NCBI GenBank assembly: GCA_934141535.1
Contig: CAKPCH010000004.1
Location: 62,001-126,000 of the forward strand
Direction of reading: 5' to 3'
Length of the DNA stretch: 64,000 nucleotides
From: an uncultured Bacilli bacterium
GTDB lineage: Bacteria > Bacillota_I > Bacilli_A > RF39 > UBA660
Shown piece after piece: positions 1-8,797 of this stretch (positions are counted from its first letter, which is position 1; each line of letters opens with the position of its first letter). Under the pieces are notes generated by a model. The model ran no database searches. It saw nothing but the letters and a program-made list of their open reading frames with translations, and had not been told where the DNA came from. The translations under genes and the position numbers were made by a program.

Positions 1-1
1 T

Positions 2-334
2 TCAGTTAAAGGATTAGAAAATTTAGGCGAGAAAAGTAAACGTTGTTATAACTGTTATAAATTTAGGATGGAAAAGGCAGCTATATTTGCTAGTTCAAAT
101 AATTTTGATTATTTTACTACTACTTTATCAATAAGCCCTTATAAAATATCTTCTTGGATAAATGAAATAGGGGAGTCATTAGAAAAAGAGTATAATATTA
201 AATATTTATATGCAGATTTTAAAAAAAGAAATGGTTATAAAAGAAGTCTTGAATTATCTAAAGAATATAATTTATATAGACAAGATTATTGTGGATGTGT
301 TTATTCATTTAAAGAAAGCAATAAAATTCAATAA
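2..334 (+). CDS. queH: Epoxyqueuosine reductase QueH, 3' part
   Basis: The gene is cut by the window edge; the frame is open from base 2 and 110 residues remain. QueH reduces epoxyqueuosine to queuosine in the wobble base of tRNAs, using an iron-sulfur centre and a second metal. Visible family features are a Cys-x-x-Cys pair (RCYNCYKFR) near base 45, the FDYFTTTLSISPYK stretch, the DFKKRNGY segment and the C-terminal YRQDYCGCVYS motif whose cysteines are conserved in the family. An in-frame ATG at 68 is internal, because family similarity begins before it. A hairpin terminator overlaps the last codons. The identification is firm from motif order; the N-terminal Cys-Cys motif lies outside the window. 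Confidence 0.9.
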   Translation, partial: SVKGLENLGEKSKRCYNCYKFRMEKAAIFASSNNFDYFTTTLSISPYKISSWINEIGESLEKEYNIKYLYADFKKRNGYKRSLELSKEYNLYRQDYCGCVYSFKESNKIQ

Positions 335-352
335 AAGAATATTGCTTTCTTT
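311..352 (+). terminator. Intrinsic terminator of queH
   Basis: A 13-base perfect inverted repeat (311-323 against 340-352) spans the queH stop codon and runs into a T-rich tail (TTTATTTT). Confidence 0.85.
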
Positions 353-397
353 ATTTTAATAAAAAATTATAGTATAATAAAATAGTAGGTGAAAAGT

Positions 398-1087
398 ATG
401 AATCAATTTGAAAGATTAGAGTTATTAATAGGAGATAAAATCAATTTAATCCATAAGTGTCATGTACTTGTTATAGGACTTGGTGGAGTTGGAAGTTATG
501 CTGTTGAAGCTTTGGTAAGAAGTGGTATAGAAAATCTAACAATAGTAGATAATGATACTATCGCACTTTCAAATCTTAATAGGCAATTAATGACTAATCA
601 TTTAAATATAGATAACTATAAAACAGATGAAATAGAAAAAAGAATATTATCAATAAATCCTAATTGTAAAATTAGAAAAGTTACTAAATTTATAGATTCG
701 AATAATATAAATGAATTATTTATAAATGAACTTGATTATGTAATTGATGCATGCGATACACTAAGTGTTAAAATGGATTTAATAAGAATTTGTAAACAAA
801 AAAATATTAAATTAATATCTAGTATGGGTACAGGTAATAAAATGGATCCTAGTAGGTTAAAAATATTAGATATTAGAAAAACTAATTATGATCCACTTGC
901 TAAAAAAATAAGAAAAATGGTTAAAGATGAAAAAATAAAAGGTAAAGTACTAGTAGTATGTAGTGATGAAGAAAAAAGAGTTAATATAACTAAAACAATT
1001 CCTTCTAATGCTTTTGTACCAGCAACTTCAGGACTATTATGTGCTAGCTACGTTATAAGAGATATAGTAGGTGATTTTAATGTTTAA
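398..1087 (+). CDS. tcdA: tRNA threonylcarbamoyladenosine dehydratase (TcdA/CsdL)
   Basis: An E1-like, ATP-dependent enzyme that cyclises t6A at tRNA position 37 to the hydantoin form ct6A. The 229-residue product has the nucleotide-binding GLGGVG at residues 27-32, the LSNLNRQ motif typical of ThiF/MoeB/E1 proteins, and the family segments SSMGTGNKMDP and VVCSDEE. I place the start at ATG 398, which follows AGGTGA at a normal distance; the longer reading from GTG 389 would translate the ribosome site. A TATAAT-like box lies at 373-378. The stop overlaps the start of the next gene, so the two are probably translationally coupled. ThiF-type sulfur-carrier activation is less likely because no ThiS or MoaD neighbour is seen. 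Confidence 0.9.
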   Translation: MNQFERLELLIGDKINLIHKCHVLVIGLGGVGSYAVEALVRSGIENLTIVDNDTIALSNLNRQLMTNHLNIDNYKTDEIEKRILSINPNCKIRKVTKFIDSNNINELFINELDYVIDACDTLSVKMDLIRICKQKNIKLISSMGTGNKMDPSRLKILDIRKTNYDPLAKKIRKMVKDEKIKGKVLVVCSDEEKRVNITKTIPSNAFVPATSGLLCASYVIRDIVGDFNV

Positions 1088-1625
1088 AAGTTTAGAAGCA
1101 ATATTTAAAAATTTAGAAGGAAATGTTTTAACAGTTTGTATAGATCAAGAATTAAATAATGAATTAGAAAAAAATAATAAAATTAATTTATATGCTATAA
1201 ACTCTAATCAAAGTAATAAGGGTTTAAAAAGTAGTCATAATAGAAGTAGTAAAAAAATTAATAATAAAGGTAAAAAGATAAATATTAAAAAATTAAGAAA
1301 ATATATTAATAAAAAATCAGTTGATTATATGTTTTGTAATATGAATGAAATGATTACATATTATAAATATTTTATTAGAGATAGCATATATTTAAATAAT
1401 AATAAATTATATATATATTCTGACTTTAGTATAGATCCATCTTTTATAATAAAAAAGTATAAAAGATATAATTGTGAAGTAGAAAAAAGAGAATATAAAA
1501 ATGGTTATTTATTAATAATAGATAATACTAAAAGTAAAAATAATTATATGAAAGATAAATTATATTTTTTAAGAGATACTCTTTATAATATAGCAGAATT
1601 AATAGGAAATATAATGGTTAGTTAG
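1080..1625 (+). CDS. Hypothetical protein coupled to tcdA
   Basis: Not recognised. The 181-residue product begins MFKSLEAIFKNLEGNVLTV and has a very basic, Asn/Lys/Ser-rich stretch at about residues 45-80, which looks like an unstructured linker inserted between two folded parts. No signal peptide or membrane segment is evident. ATG 1080 follows TAGGTGAT and overlaps the tcdA stop (1085-1087), so the two are translated together; the next gene starts within ten bases of its stop. The alternating hydrophobic segments at both ends resemble a Rossmann-type fold, but I see no SAM or nucleotide motif that would justify an enzyme name. Confidence 0.6.
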   Translation: MFKSLEAIFKNLEGNVLTVCIDQELNNELEKNNKINLYAINSNQSNKGLKSSHNRSSKKINNKGKKINIKKLRKYINKKSVDYMFCNMNEMITYYKYFIRDSIYLNNNKLYIYSDFSIDPSFIIKKYKRYNCEVEKREYKNGYLLIIDNTKSKNNYMKDKLYFLRDTLYNIAELIGNIMVS

Positions 1626-1631
1626 GTGAAA

Positions 1632-2279
1632 ATGAAAGCAATATTTAGTGATTTTGATGGTACTTTTTATGATAAAGATTATGATAAAAATATAGAGTTA
1701 ATAAACAGTTTAGATGTTGATTTTATAGTTGCTACAGGACGTCATATAAATTCTTTAAGTAAAGATTTAAAAGCAAAATGTAGGTATTATATATGTAATG
1801 ATGGTGCTTATGTTTTGGATGAAAATAAAAATTTTATATATAAGAATTCAATGAATAATAATAGTGTATTAAGCATATTAGAAAAAATTAAAGAGTTAAA
1901 AATAGATGATTATTTCTTTGATTCATATACTAAACAATCAAAAGAGTTAACATTTCCTATAAATAAAATTTCAGTTAAAATTAAAGATAGAAAAAATATA
2001 AATTATATTTTAAATTATCTACTTGATGGAATAGATGATTGTTATGGATATTTAAGTCAAAACTATATAAATATATTAGATAATAATTCTACAAAGACTA
2101 AAGGAATAGATTTTGTTACATCTTTAAATAAGTATGATGAAGTTTATGTTATTGGTAATGATATAAATGATTATGATATGATTAATAAATATAATGGATA
2201 TTTAGTATCAGATAAACAAGTTAAGAACTTTAATTGTATAAAATCTTTTAGTTCTATAAAAGATATAATAAAAAAATAG
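1632..2279 (+). CDS. Cof-type HAD-superfamily phosphatase
   Basis: A 215-residue haloacid-dehalogenase-family hydrolase. Motif I is SDFDGTFYD (nucleophile Asp7, acid Asp9), motif II is the Thr of VATGRH, and motif IV is GNDINDYDM near the C-terminus, in the order of Cof/IIB phosphatases acting on sugar or nucleotide phosphates. The cap region is shorter than in typical 260-270-residue Cof proteins. The start is uncertain by two codons: ATG 1632 sits unusually close to AGGTGA, and GTG 1626 is the alternative. It is the last gene of the tcdA operon and converges on pgsA, sharing a bidirectional terminator. The substrate cannot be told from sequence. Confidence 0.8.
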   Translation: MKAIFSDFDGTFYDKDYDKNIELINSLDVDFIVATGRHINSLSKDLKAKCRYYICNDGAYVLDENKNFIYKNSMNNNSVLSILEKIKELKIDDYFFDSYTKQSKELTFPINKISVKIKDRKNINYILNYLLDGIDDCYGYLSQNYINILDNNSTKTKGIDFVTSLNKYDEVYVIGNDINDYDMINKYNGYLVSDKQVKNFNCIKSFSSIKDIIKK

Positions 2280-2300
2280 TTTGTTTGTTAAACTATTTTT
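2272..2300. terminator. Bidirectional terminator
   Basis: An 11-base perfect inverted repeat (2272-2282 with 2290-2300) with A-run and T-run flanks lies between the converging HAD gene and pgsA. It can serve both strands and overlaps the last codon and stop of the reverse gene. Confidence 0.85.
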
Positions 2301-3144
2301 TTATTTTTTGAAAACTATTATCTATTTTATCTTCTTTTGTTTCTTCTTCTGTTATTTCATTTAAAACACTTTTTAAATCTTTTAATTGTTCTAATTTACT
2401 TTTTTTAGGTGATTCTAACATTTTTTCTTTTTCGTTTTCTTTATCTTCTTCATTATTATCTTGAACATGAGTATTGTTATCATTATTAGTTATATTTTCA
2501 TTTTCTTTTCTTGCTTGATCTATGTATGACTCTATAGTAAGTACTTGAAGTGTAATAGTTGCAAGCACACCACTTAAAGTAAAGTTTATAAGAGCTGGAT
2601 TAATACCAGAAATAAATGTAAGAATAAGTGTAATAAATAAAGGCCATTGTTTTATTCTACCAATTAAAGTACTTTTTTGATCTAGATTAGGATATTTAAT
2701 TTTATTATAAAAGTTAACTGTACCAATACAAAGTTCACCAAGTATAGGAAGTATTATAATAGGATTTACGATAGTTAATCCAAGTCCTATTAATATTGAA
2801 AAAAACTTATCTGTAAATTGATCTAAAATTTTTCCATATTCACTAGTACAATTAAACTTGCGTGCTACAAACCCGTCTAATGCATCACTAGAGGCTCCGA
2901 TTAATGTTAAGCCACATGCAACACCTAACAAGGCACTAATACTAGTAATGGTTGCTATAATGGATAATATTACTACTATAATAGGAATTATTACTCTTGA
3001 AAAAGTTAATAAATTAGGTATTTGTTTTTTTCTTTTATCTTTATCTTTTAGGTCTTTAAACATTTCTTTAGTACCAGTTTTAAGTTTAGTAAAAAATTCT
3101 TTGTTCTTTTTTAAATCAACATTCTTCATAAATTGTTTTACCAT
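2293..3144 (-). CDS. pgsA: CDP-alcohol phosphatidyltransferase, PgsA-like
   Basis: A membrane enzyme that joins an alcohol phosphate, most likely glycerol 3-phosphate, to CDP-diacylglycerol to make phospholipid. The signature D-x2-D-G-x2-A-R-x8-G-x3-D-x3-D is complete (SDALDGFVAR followed by GKILDQFTD). Several hydrophobic helices follow. Two things are unusual: a charged N-terminal extension of about 45 residues before the first helix, and a Lys/Glu/Asn-rich cytosolic tail of about 75 residues, so the protein is 283 residues against about 190 for typical PgsA. ATG 3144 follows GAGGTGAA. A TTGACA-17-TAAAAT promoter lies just upstream. Cardiolipin or phosphatidylserine synthesis by a related enzyme is not excluded. 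Confidence 0.8.
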   Translation of the reverse strand: MVKQFMKNVDLKKNKEFFTKLKTGTKEMFKDLKDKDKRKKQIPNLLTFSRVIIPIIVVILSIIATITSISALLGVACGLTLIGASSDALDGFVARKFNCTSEYGKILDQFTDKFFSILIGLGLTIVNPIIILPILGELCIGTVNFYNKIKYPNLDQKSTLIGRIKQWPLFITLILTFISGINPALINFTLSGVLATITLQVLTIESYIDQARKENENITNNDNNTHVQDNNEEDKENEKEKMLESPKKSKLEQLKDLKSVLNEITEEETKEDKIDNSFQKIKK

Positions 3145-3161
3145 AATTCACCTCGCTAAAT

Positions 3162-3190
3162 ATTTTATCATTTTTTTTACTTTTGTCAAC
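3162..3190 (-). promoter_or_regulatory. Sigma-A promoter of pgsA
   Basis: On the minus strand, TTGACA (3185-3190) is separated by 17 bases from TAAAAT (3162-3167), upstream of the pgsA start. The same TTGTCAA block can be read as a -35 on the plus strand. Confidence 0.65.
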
Positions 3191-3266
3191 ATTTCTTTTA
3201 AATATCATATATTATAGCAAAAGAATGATAGTGTATGTGAAATTTTATTTTGCTTATCATTCTTTT
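3184..3266 (+). other. Plus-strand promoter-like site and hairpin ahead of spoIIP
   Basis: TTGTCA (3184-3189) and TATATT (3208-3213, spacer 18) would start RNA near 3220. A 12-base perfect inverted repeat (3219-3230 with 3255-3266) followed by a short T tract would end it after about 50 nt, before spoIIP. It could be a tiny RNA, an attenuator or simply an insulating terminator. Confidence 0.4.
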
Positions 3267-3315
3267 TTCGACATATATTCTTTACAATCTATTATATATT
3301 ATAATTGGTGATAAT

Positions 3316-4254
3316 ATGAGAAAAAGATTTAAAACAAAGAAAAAAATAAAGATTAAAAAATATATTATATTAATATTTATAATAATACTTTTGTTTTTAT
3401 TTATTAAAATAGGTGACTTTCATATACTCACCATTAAAGATAATAAGTTCTTAGATATTATATTAAAAAGTTCAAATAAAAATGACGAATTAGATATATT
3501 TAATACTATAACAAAGTATATACAAAAAAATCTTTTTAATTCACCAACAAGTTTATTAAAAAGAGAATTAAAATTTACAAATAATAATGTTACTAATACT
3601 AAATCTTCTACATTTTTATATGGTAGTAATGATAATATACCAGATATTTATATATATAATTCACATCAAAAAGAAAGCTATTCATATAAATACTTAGAAG
3701 ACTATAATATAGTTCCAGATGTATTAATGGCATCAAGTATGTTAAAAGATAAATTATTAAAGTATAATATTAATGCTTTAGTAGAAGAAAATGATATTAG
3801 TAAGTATATGAGTGATAATAACCTAAATCATGCTGGAAGTTATATAGCAAGCCGTACTTTTTTAATTAATACATTAACTACTTATCCTAACTTAAAATTA
3901 ATTATAGATTTACATAGAGATGCAGCTATTAAAAGTATTACAACAGTTGATATAGATGGTAAGAAATGCGCTAAAGTATTATTTGTAGTAGGACTAGAAT
4001 ATGGCACTTATGAGTCAAATTTAAAGACTGCTAATGATATAAATAACTTAATTTTAAATAAATATCCAACTCTTACAAGAGGTATTATGAAAAAAGAGGG
4101 TATTGGAGTTAATGGAGTTTATAATCAAGATTTGGGTCCAAATATAATATTATTAGAACTTGGTGGTAATGAAAATAATATAGAAGAAGTTAATAATACA
4201 TTAGATTTAATAGCAAATATTTTAGGAGAATATATAAATGAAAAAAAAGAATAA
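3316..4254 (+). CDS. spoIIP: Stage II sporulation protein P
   Basis: A membrane-anchored peptidoglycan amidase/endopeptidase of the engulfment complex (with SpoIID and SpoIIM), acting in the mother-cell membrane on septal and lateral wall. The 312-residue product has a basic N-terminus, one transmembrane helix at residues 16-30, a linker, and the catalytic domain from about residue 110. Family motifs are IYNSHQKESY (113-122), LIIDLHRDA and the C-terminal LLELGGNENNIEEVNNT. The conserved His residues are present. ATG 3316 follows TTGGTGATA; the longer frame from 3250 would run through the upstream hairpin. Its stop overlaps the next ORF. Confidence 0.9.
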   Translation: MRKRFKTKKKIKIKKYIILIFIIILLFLFIKIGDFHILTIKDNKFLDIILKSSNKNDELDIFNTITKYIQKNLFNSPTSLLKRELKFTNNNVTNTKSSTFLYGSNDNIPDIYIYNSHQKESYSYKYLEDYNIVPDVLMASSMLKDKLLKYNINALVEENDISKYMSDNNLNHAGSYIASRTFLINTLTTYPNLKLIIDLHRDAAIKSITTVDIDGKKCAKVLFVVGLEYGTYESNLKTANDINNLILNKYPTLTRGIMKKEGIGVNGVYNQDLGPNIILLELGGNENNIEEVNNTLDLIANILGEYINEKKE

Positions 4255-4573
4255 TAAAAATAAACTTTTAAAACTTATATTTTTTGTATTACTATTTAGT
4301 TTTGTTACAATATACTTTTCTGAGTTAACAGGGTATTATGAATATAAAAACTATAAAAATACATCTTTAACTCATGAACAAATACAAAAATTTGAAAATG
4401 ATGTAAAAAACGGTAAAGAAGTAGATATAAAACAATATATAACAAAAGATGAAACAAAATATGATAGCAAATTATCGCGTGCTACTGCATACGTATCAGA
4501 AACAATAAGTAATACAGTTAAAAATGGAATAGAAAAAACATTTAAATATTTATCAAAAATGATTGATGAATAA
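4238..4573 (+). CDS. Small membrane-anchored protein behind spoIIP
   Basis: Not recognised by family. The 111-residue product has a Lys/Asn-rich start, one hydrophobic helix at about residues 11-28, and a soluble, mostly helical remainder rich in Lys, Glu and Thr, so it should face the same side as the SpoIIP catalytic domain. ATG 4238 follows TAGGAGA and overlaps the spoIIP stop (4254), which implies translational coupling. A role next to SpoIIP, such as scaffold or stabiliser, is inference from context only. A fresh promoter-like stretch precedes the next gene, nusB. Confidence 0.65.
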   Translation: MKKKNNKNKLLKLIFFVLLFSFVTIYFSELTGYYEYKNYKNTSLTHEQIQKFENDVKNGKEVDIKQYITKDETKYDSKLSRATAYVSETISNTVKNGIEKTFKYLSKMIDE

Positions 4574-4631
4574 TTAATAAATTTATATATTTTTATCTAA
4601 TTTTATGATAAAATGTATATAGGTGATTTTT

Positions 4632-5045
4632 ATGGAACAATTAACACGTAGTGAACTTAGAAAAAATATAATGACTATACTTTATCAAGTTAATGTTTAT
4701 GAAACTAATAAAGTAGAGTATAATATAGAAGATATTATAAAAGAGGTAAATCCTATAGATAATGAATTTGTTAAAGATATAGTATATGGAGTAATAGTTA
4801 AAAAAGATGAAATAGACAAGCTTGCTAATGAATATCTAAATAAATGGACTATAGATAGATTAGGTAATACTGATCAAGCAATCATTAGAATGGCTATTTA
4901 TGAATTATTATATACTAATACTCCACCTATTGTAGTAATTAATGAAGCAGTTGAACTTGCTAAAAATTATAGTGATGATGAAGTTAAAAATATGATTAAT
5001 GGAGTACTAGATAAAATATATAAGGAAAGAGTAACTCATGAATAA
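4632..5045 (+). CDS. nusB: Transcription antitermination factor NusB
   Basis: An all-helical RNA-binding protein that with NusE (S10) binds boxA and supports antitermination of rRNA operons. The product is 137 residues, normal for the family, with the N-terminal TRSELRKNIMTILYQ helix and the C-terminal conserved stretch (RLGNTDQAIIRMAIYELLY followed by INEAVELAKNYSD). ATG 4632 follows AGGTGATT; the GTG at 4623 is part of the ribosome site. It heads nusB-xseA-xseB, the order found in Bacillus. The stop overlaps the xseA start. Confidence 0.95.
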   Translation: MEQLTRSELRKNIMTILYQVNVYETNKVEYNIEDIIKEVNPIDNEFVKDIVYGVIVKKDEIDKLANEYLNKWTIDRLGNTDQAIIRMAIYELLYTNTPPIVVINEAVELAKNYSDDEVKNMINGVLDKIYKERVTHE

Positions 5046-6318
5046 TAAGTATTTAAGTATAAGTGCTATAAATAGATACTTAAAAGCAAAATTTGATAGT
5101 GATGATAATTTAAGAGTAGTATATTTGAAGGGTGAAATATCTAATATAAAGTTTCATTCTACTGGACATATATACTTTTCTTTAAAAGATGAAACAAGTA
5201 AAATAAATGCTATTATGTTCTCTAGTAGTGCTAAAAAATTATTATTTAAGCCAACTGATGGATCTAAAGTACTTGTAACTGGTAGAATTAGTGTATATGA
5301 AGCATCTGGTGGTTATCAAATTTATGTTGATGAGATGCTAGAAGATGGTATTGGTAATTTATATATAGCATTTGAAAAATTAAAACAAGATTTAGCAAAA
5401 GAAGGATTATTTGATGCAGCTCATAAAAAACCAATACCTAAAATACCTAGTAGAATAGGTGTAGTAACTGCACCTACAGGAGCAGCTATAAAAGATATAT
5501 TATCTACTATTAAAAGAAGATTTCCTATAACAGAAGTTATACTTTTTCCATCTCTTGTACAAGGAGAAGCAGCAGCACCCGATATAGTAAAGAATATTAA
5601 GCTTGCTCAAAACTATGATTTAGATGTTTTAATAGTTGGTAGAGGTGGAGGATCAATAGAAGATCTTTGGCCTTTTAATGAAGAGATAGTAGCGCGTGCT
5701 ATTTACGAATGTAAAATACCTGTTATAAGTGCTGTAGGACATGAAATAGACTTTACAATAGCAGATTATGTAGCAGATATGCGAGCACCCACTCCAACAG
5801 GAGCAGCAGAAATGGCAGTTCCAAATATGAGTGATATTATTAATTATATAAATAACTTACAAATAAGATTAAATGAAGCTATAAATAAAAAAATTAATTA
5901 TCAAAAATTATATTTAGATTCAATTAAAAACTCATATGCAATTAAAAACCCATTAATAATGTATGAAAATAAAAAACAAGCACTTGATATATTAATAGAT
6001 AAATTAAATAAAGTACTAGTAAAAAACTATGAGAGTGCTAAACATAAATTTGAGTTATTAAAGAATAATTATATTCTAAATAATCCAAATATTCTTTATA
6101 AAGAAAAAATTGTAAAATTAAATAACTTAATAGAAAAGTTAGAACTAGTAAATCCACTTGGAATTTTAAAAAGAGGATACTCTTTAACATATAAAGATGA
6201 TAAAATAATTAGTAATATTAAAGATATAAAGGTTAATTCAAAATTAACAGTAAAATTATATAATGGAGATATATTTGTTACTGTAAATGAAGTAAAGGAG
6301 AATAGTAATGGCAAATAA
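5038..6318 (+). CDS. xseA: Exodeoxyribonuclease VII large subunit
   Basis: The catalytic subunit of the ssDNA-specific exonuclease VII. The 426-residue product has an N-terminal OB fold (about residues 5-105), then the catalytic core with PTGAAIKDIL, the VGRGGGSIEDLWPFNEE motif and the AVGHEIDFTIADYVAD motif, and a long coiled-coil region (about 270-390) for binding XseB. Length and motif order are normal. It starts inside the nusB stop and its own stop is overlapped by xseB, so all three should be translated as one unit. Confidence 0.95.
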   Translation: MNNKYLSISAINRYLKAKFDSDDNLRVVYLKGEISNIKFHSTGHIYFSLKDETSKINAIMFSSSAKKLLFKPTDGSKVLVTGRISVYEASGGYQIYVDEMLEDGIGNLYIAFEKLKQDLAKEGLFDAAHKKPIPKIPSRIGVVTAPTGAAIKDILSTIKRRFPITEVILFPSLVQGEAAAPDIVKNIKLAQNYDLDVLIVGRGGGSIEDLWPFNEEIVARAIYECKIPVISAVGHEIDFTIADYVADMRAPTPTGAAEMAVPNMSDIINYINNLQIRLNEAINKKINYQKLYLDSIKNSYAIKNPLIMYENKKQALDILIDKLNKVLVKNYESAKHKFELLKNNYILNNPNILYKEKIVKLNNLIEKLELVNPLGILKRGYSLTYKDDKIISNIKDIKVNSKLTVKLYNGDIFVTVNEVKENSNGK

Positions 6319-6532
6319 AGAAAATGTGAAATTTGAAGACAAAATAAAAGAACTTGAAACAATAGTAAGTGAATTAGAATCTGGAGAAATAGACTTAGAC
6401 TCTTCTATTGAAAAATATACATGTGCTATGAAACTTGTAAAAGAATGTGATGAAAAATTAAAAGAAGTAGAAGATAAAGTAAATAAAATTGTAACTAAGG
6501 ATGGCTCTTTAGAAAATTTTGATGTAGAATAA
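6308..6532 (+). CDS. xseB: Exodeoxyribonuclease VII small subunit
   Basis: A 74-residue helical protein that coats the XseA coiled coil. It shows the standard XseB pattern: KFEDKIKELETIVSELESG, then a charged helix ending in the acidic tail. ATG 6308 follows AGGAG and overlaps the last codons of xseA by 11 bases, the usual arrangement. A hairpin with a T run follows the stop and ends the nusB operon. Confidence 0.95.
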   Translation: MANKENVKFEDKIKELETIVSELESGEIDLDSSIEKYTCAMKLVKECDEKLKEVEDKVNKIVTKDGSLENFDVE

Positions 6533-6554
6533 ATACCATTTTAGGTATTTTTTT
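6531..6554 (+). terminator. Terminator of nusB-xseA-xseB
   Basis: A 7-base stem (6531-6537 with 6544-6550) is followed by a T run and begins in the xseB stop codon. Confidence 0.8.
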
Positions 6555-6555
6555 G

Positions 6556-6585
6556 TTTACATTGAAATATTAAATGTGCTACAAT
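6556..6585 (+). promoter_or_regulatory. Promoter of rnr
   Basis: TTTACA (6556-6561), an 18-base spacer, and TACAAT (6580-6585) preceded by TGTGC, i.e. an extended -10 like that of the gene after rnr. Confidence 0.6.
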
Positions 6586-6616
6586 TAAACTGTAAGGTAT
6601 AGGAGTAAATAAAAAT

Positions 6617-8740
6617 ATGGACGAAAAGGAAATAATTATAAAAATAAATGAACTTTTTGATAAAGATTCTAAATATTATACTGAAGAAGATATAAGAAAA
6701 AAATTAAATATAAAAGGAGAAGAACAATTAATACTTTTAAATAAAACATTAGAAGTTTTAATTGAAGAAGGAATACTTTTTGAAGGAAAGAATGGCTATT
6801 ATAAATTATTTTCTAAAGTAAAAGATTTTGCTTTTGGACAAATTAATATAAATAAAAATGGAACTGGATTTGTTCATACATCAGATGGATATATAATATT
6901 AATTGAAAATTGTGATCTTAATGGTGCTCTTAATAAAGATAATGTAGTAGTAAGTAATATTTATTCTAAAAGAAAAGATTATTATAGTGGTGAAATTTAT
7001 AAAGTTGTTAAAAGATATAATGAGAATGTAGTATTTGAAGTTATAGGAAACGGTAAGTGTGCTAGTTTAATACCATATAATATAAATGATAATGTAAGTA
7101 TAAATATTAAAAATTATGAATTAGCAGATTTAGTTGATGGAACTTTAGTTTTAGTTAAAGTAGGATGTCAAAAAATAAATGATTTCTATGAAGCTTCTAT
7201 AGTAAAAACAATAGGATATAAAAATGATCCTGATATAGATATAAAACTAATTTTAGAAAAATATGATATTCCTATAACATTTAGTGAAGAAATAGAAAGT
7301 GAAGCTAAATCATTACCAAAGGAAGTTGAAGAAGATGAATTAATAAATAGAGTTGATTTAAGAAGAGAAAATGTATTTACTATTGATTGTGATAGTACAA
7401 AAGATAGAGATGATGCTGTAAGTATTAAAAAGTTAGATAATGGTAATTACTTATTAAAAGTTTCTATCGCACATGTTAGTCACTATATAACTGAAGATAC
7501 TAAATCATATGAAGAAGCACTTATTCGTTGTATGAGTCACTATCCAAGTGATTCTTGTATACCAATGCTTCATCCAATTATATCAAATGGTATTTGCTCT
7601 TTAAATCCTGGTGTAGATAGATTAACTCGTACAGTTGCTATGGAAATAAATGAAATGGGTGAAGTAGTTAACTATGAAATATATAATTCAGTTATTAATT
7701 CTAGAATAGCTATGTCTTATAGCAAAGTAAATGAAGTATTAGATGGAAATATAATAGATGAATATATTCCATATATAGAAGATTTAAAATTAATGGAAGA
7801 ATTAAACAATATATTAAATAAAGCTCGTGAAAAAAGAAATTATATTAATTTTAATACATTAGAAATAGAAGCACACAAAGACTCTTATGGAGAAATAATT
7901 TCATTTACTAATAATAATTATAAAACTGCAGGTCAAATAATTGAAAATTTTATGTTGCTAGCAAACACTACAGTTTATAATCACTATTCTTGGTTTATAT
8001 TACCTTATAGAGTACATGAAGCACCAAGTGATGAAAAGGTTAAAGATGTAATAAAAGTATTAAAATCATCTAATATAAATATACCTAAGATTAATAATAT
8101 ATCTGCTAGATCATTAAAAACTATAATAGAAAGATTAGACAATACTGAAGTAGCTTTAATAGTAAGAGAATATTTATTAAAATCTATGCAAAAAGCTACA
8201 TATGATACAAATAATAAAGGTCATTTCGCACTTCAATATGATATATATGGACATTTTACATCTCCAATAAGAAGATTACCTGATTTATTAATGCATATGA
8301 TAATAGATAAAATAGAAAGTTTTGATTATTCAGAAAACTCACTAAATAATTTTGAAGCATTTTTAAATGATACTTGTAAAAGAGTTAATAAAATAGAAAA
8401 AATAGATAGAATTATAGAAGAAGAAACATTAGAGATGTTAATGGCTAAATATATGGAACATCATATTGGTGAAGAGTTTAGTGCATATATCACAGATATA
8501 GGTAAAAATTCAATGTTTGTAAGAACAACTAATTTAATAAAAGGAAAAATTAAATTAAGCAATATATATGACGATAATTATTATTATGATGATAATAAAA
8601 AAGCTATAGTAGGAAGAAAAACAAAGAAAAAATATCAAATAGGAAACAAAGTAGTAGTGCTTGTTAAAGATGCTTGTACTTCTACTAGAACAGTAAATTT
8701 TGAAATACCAAATGAAAAAGTTTTAACTAAAAAAAAATGA
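6617..8740 (+). CDS. rnr: Ribonuclease R
   Basis: A processive 3'-5' exoribonuclease that degrades structured RNA and helps tmRNA quality control. The 707-residue product has an N-terminal winged helix (about 1-65), cold-shock-like OB folds (about 68-220), the RNB catalytic domain opening with IDCDSTKDRDDAVS near residue 257 (the acidic metal ligands are intact), and a C-terminal S1 domain (about 615-690). There is almost no basic tail, so it is shorter than E. coli RNase R but close to Gram-positive forms. ATG 6617 is preceded by AGGAG. The gene ends in TGA, which shows that TGA is a stop here. No smpB follows. Confidence 0.95.
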   Translation: MDEKEIIIKINELFDKDSKYYTEEDIRKKLNIKGEEQLILLNKTLEVLIEEGILFEGKNGYYKLFSKVKDFAFGQININKNGTGFVHTSDGYIILIENCDLNGALNKDNVVVSNIYSKRKDYYSGEIYKVVKRYNENVVFEVIGNGKCASLIPYNINDNVSINIKNYELADLVDGTLVLVKVGCQKINDFYEASIVKTIGYKNDPDIDIKLILEKYDIPITFSEEIESEAKSLPKEVEEDELINRVDLRRENVFTIDCDSTKDRDDAVSIKKLDNGNYLLKVSIAHVSHYITEDTKSYEEALIRCMSHYPSDSCIPMLHPIISNGICSLNPGVDRLTRTVAMEINEMGEVVNYEIYNSVINSRIAMSYSKVNEVLDGNIIDEYIPYIEDLKLMEELNNILNKAREKRNYINFNTLEIEAHKDSYGEIISFTNNNYKTAGQIIENFMLLANTTVYNHYSWFILPYRVHEAPSDEKVKDVIKVLKSSNINIPKINNISARSLKTIIERLDNTEVALIVREYLLKSMQKATYDTNNKGHFALQYDIYGHFTSPIRRLPDLLMHMIIDKIESFDYSENSLNNFEAFLNDTCKRVNKIEKIDRIIEEETLEMLMAKYMEHHIGEEFSAYITDIGKNSMFVRTTNLIKGKIKLSNIYDDNYYYDDNKKAIVGRKTKKKYQIGNKVVVLVKDACTSTRTVNFEIPNEKVLTKKK

Positions 8741-8744
8741 AAAC

Positions 8745-8774
8745 TTGACTTAAATATTAGAAATGTGCTATAGT
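8745..8774 (+). promoter_or_regulatory. Promoter of the gene at 8798
   Basis: TTGACT (8745-8750), an 18-base spacer and TATAGT (8769-8774) with an upstream TGTGC. It begins only a few bases after the rnr stop. Confidence 0.65.
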
Positions 8775-8797
8775 TATTATAGCAAGGGAGGATAATT

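Noticed and set aside
6096..6362. Minus-strand ORF across the xseA-xseB junction
   Set aside because: Antisense to two conserved, motif-supported genes; no ribosome site or terminator.
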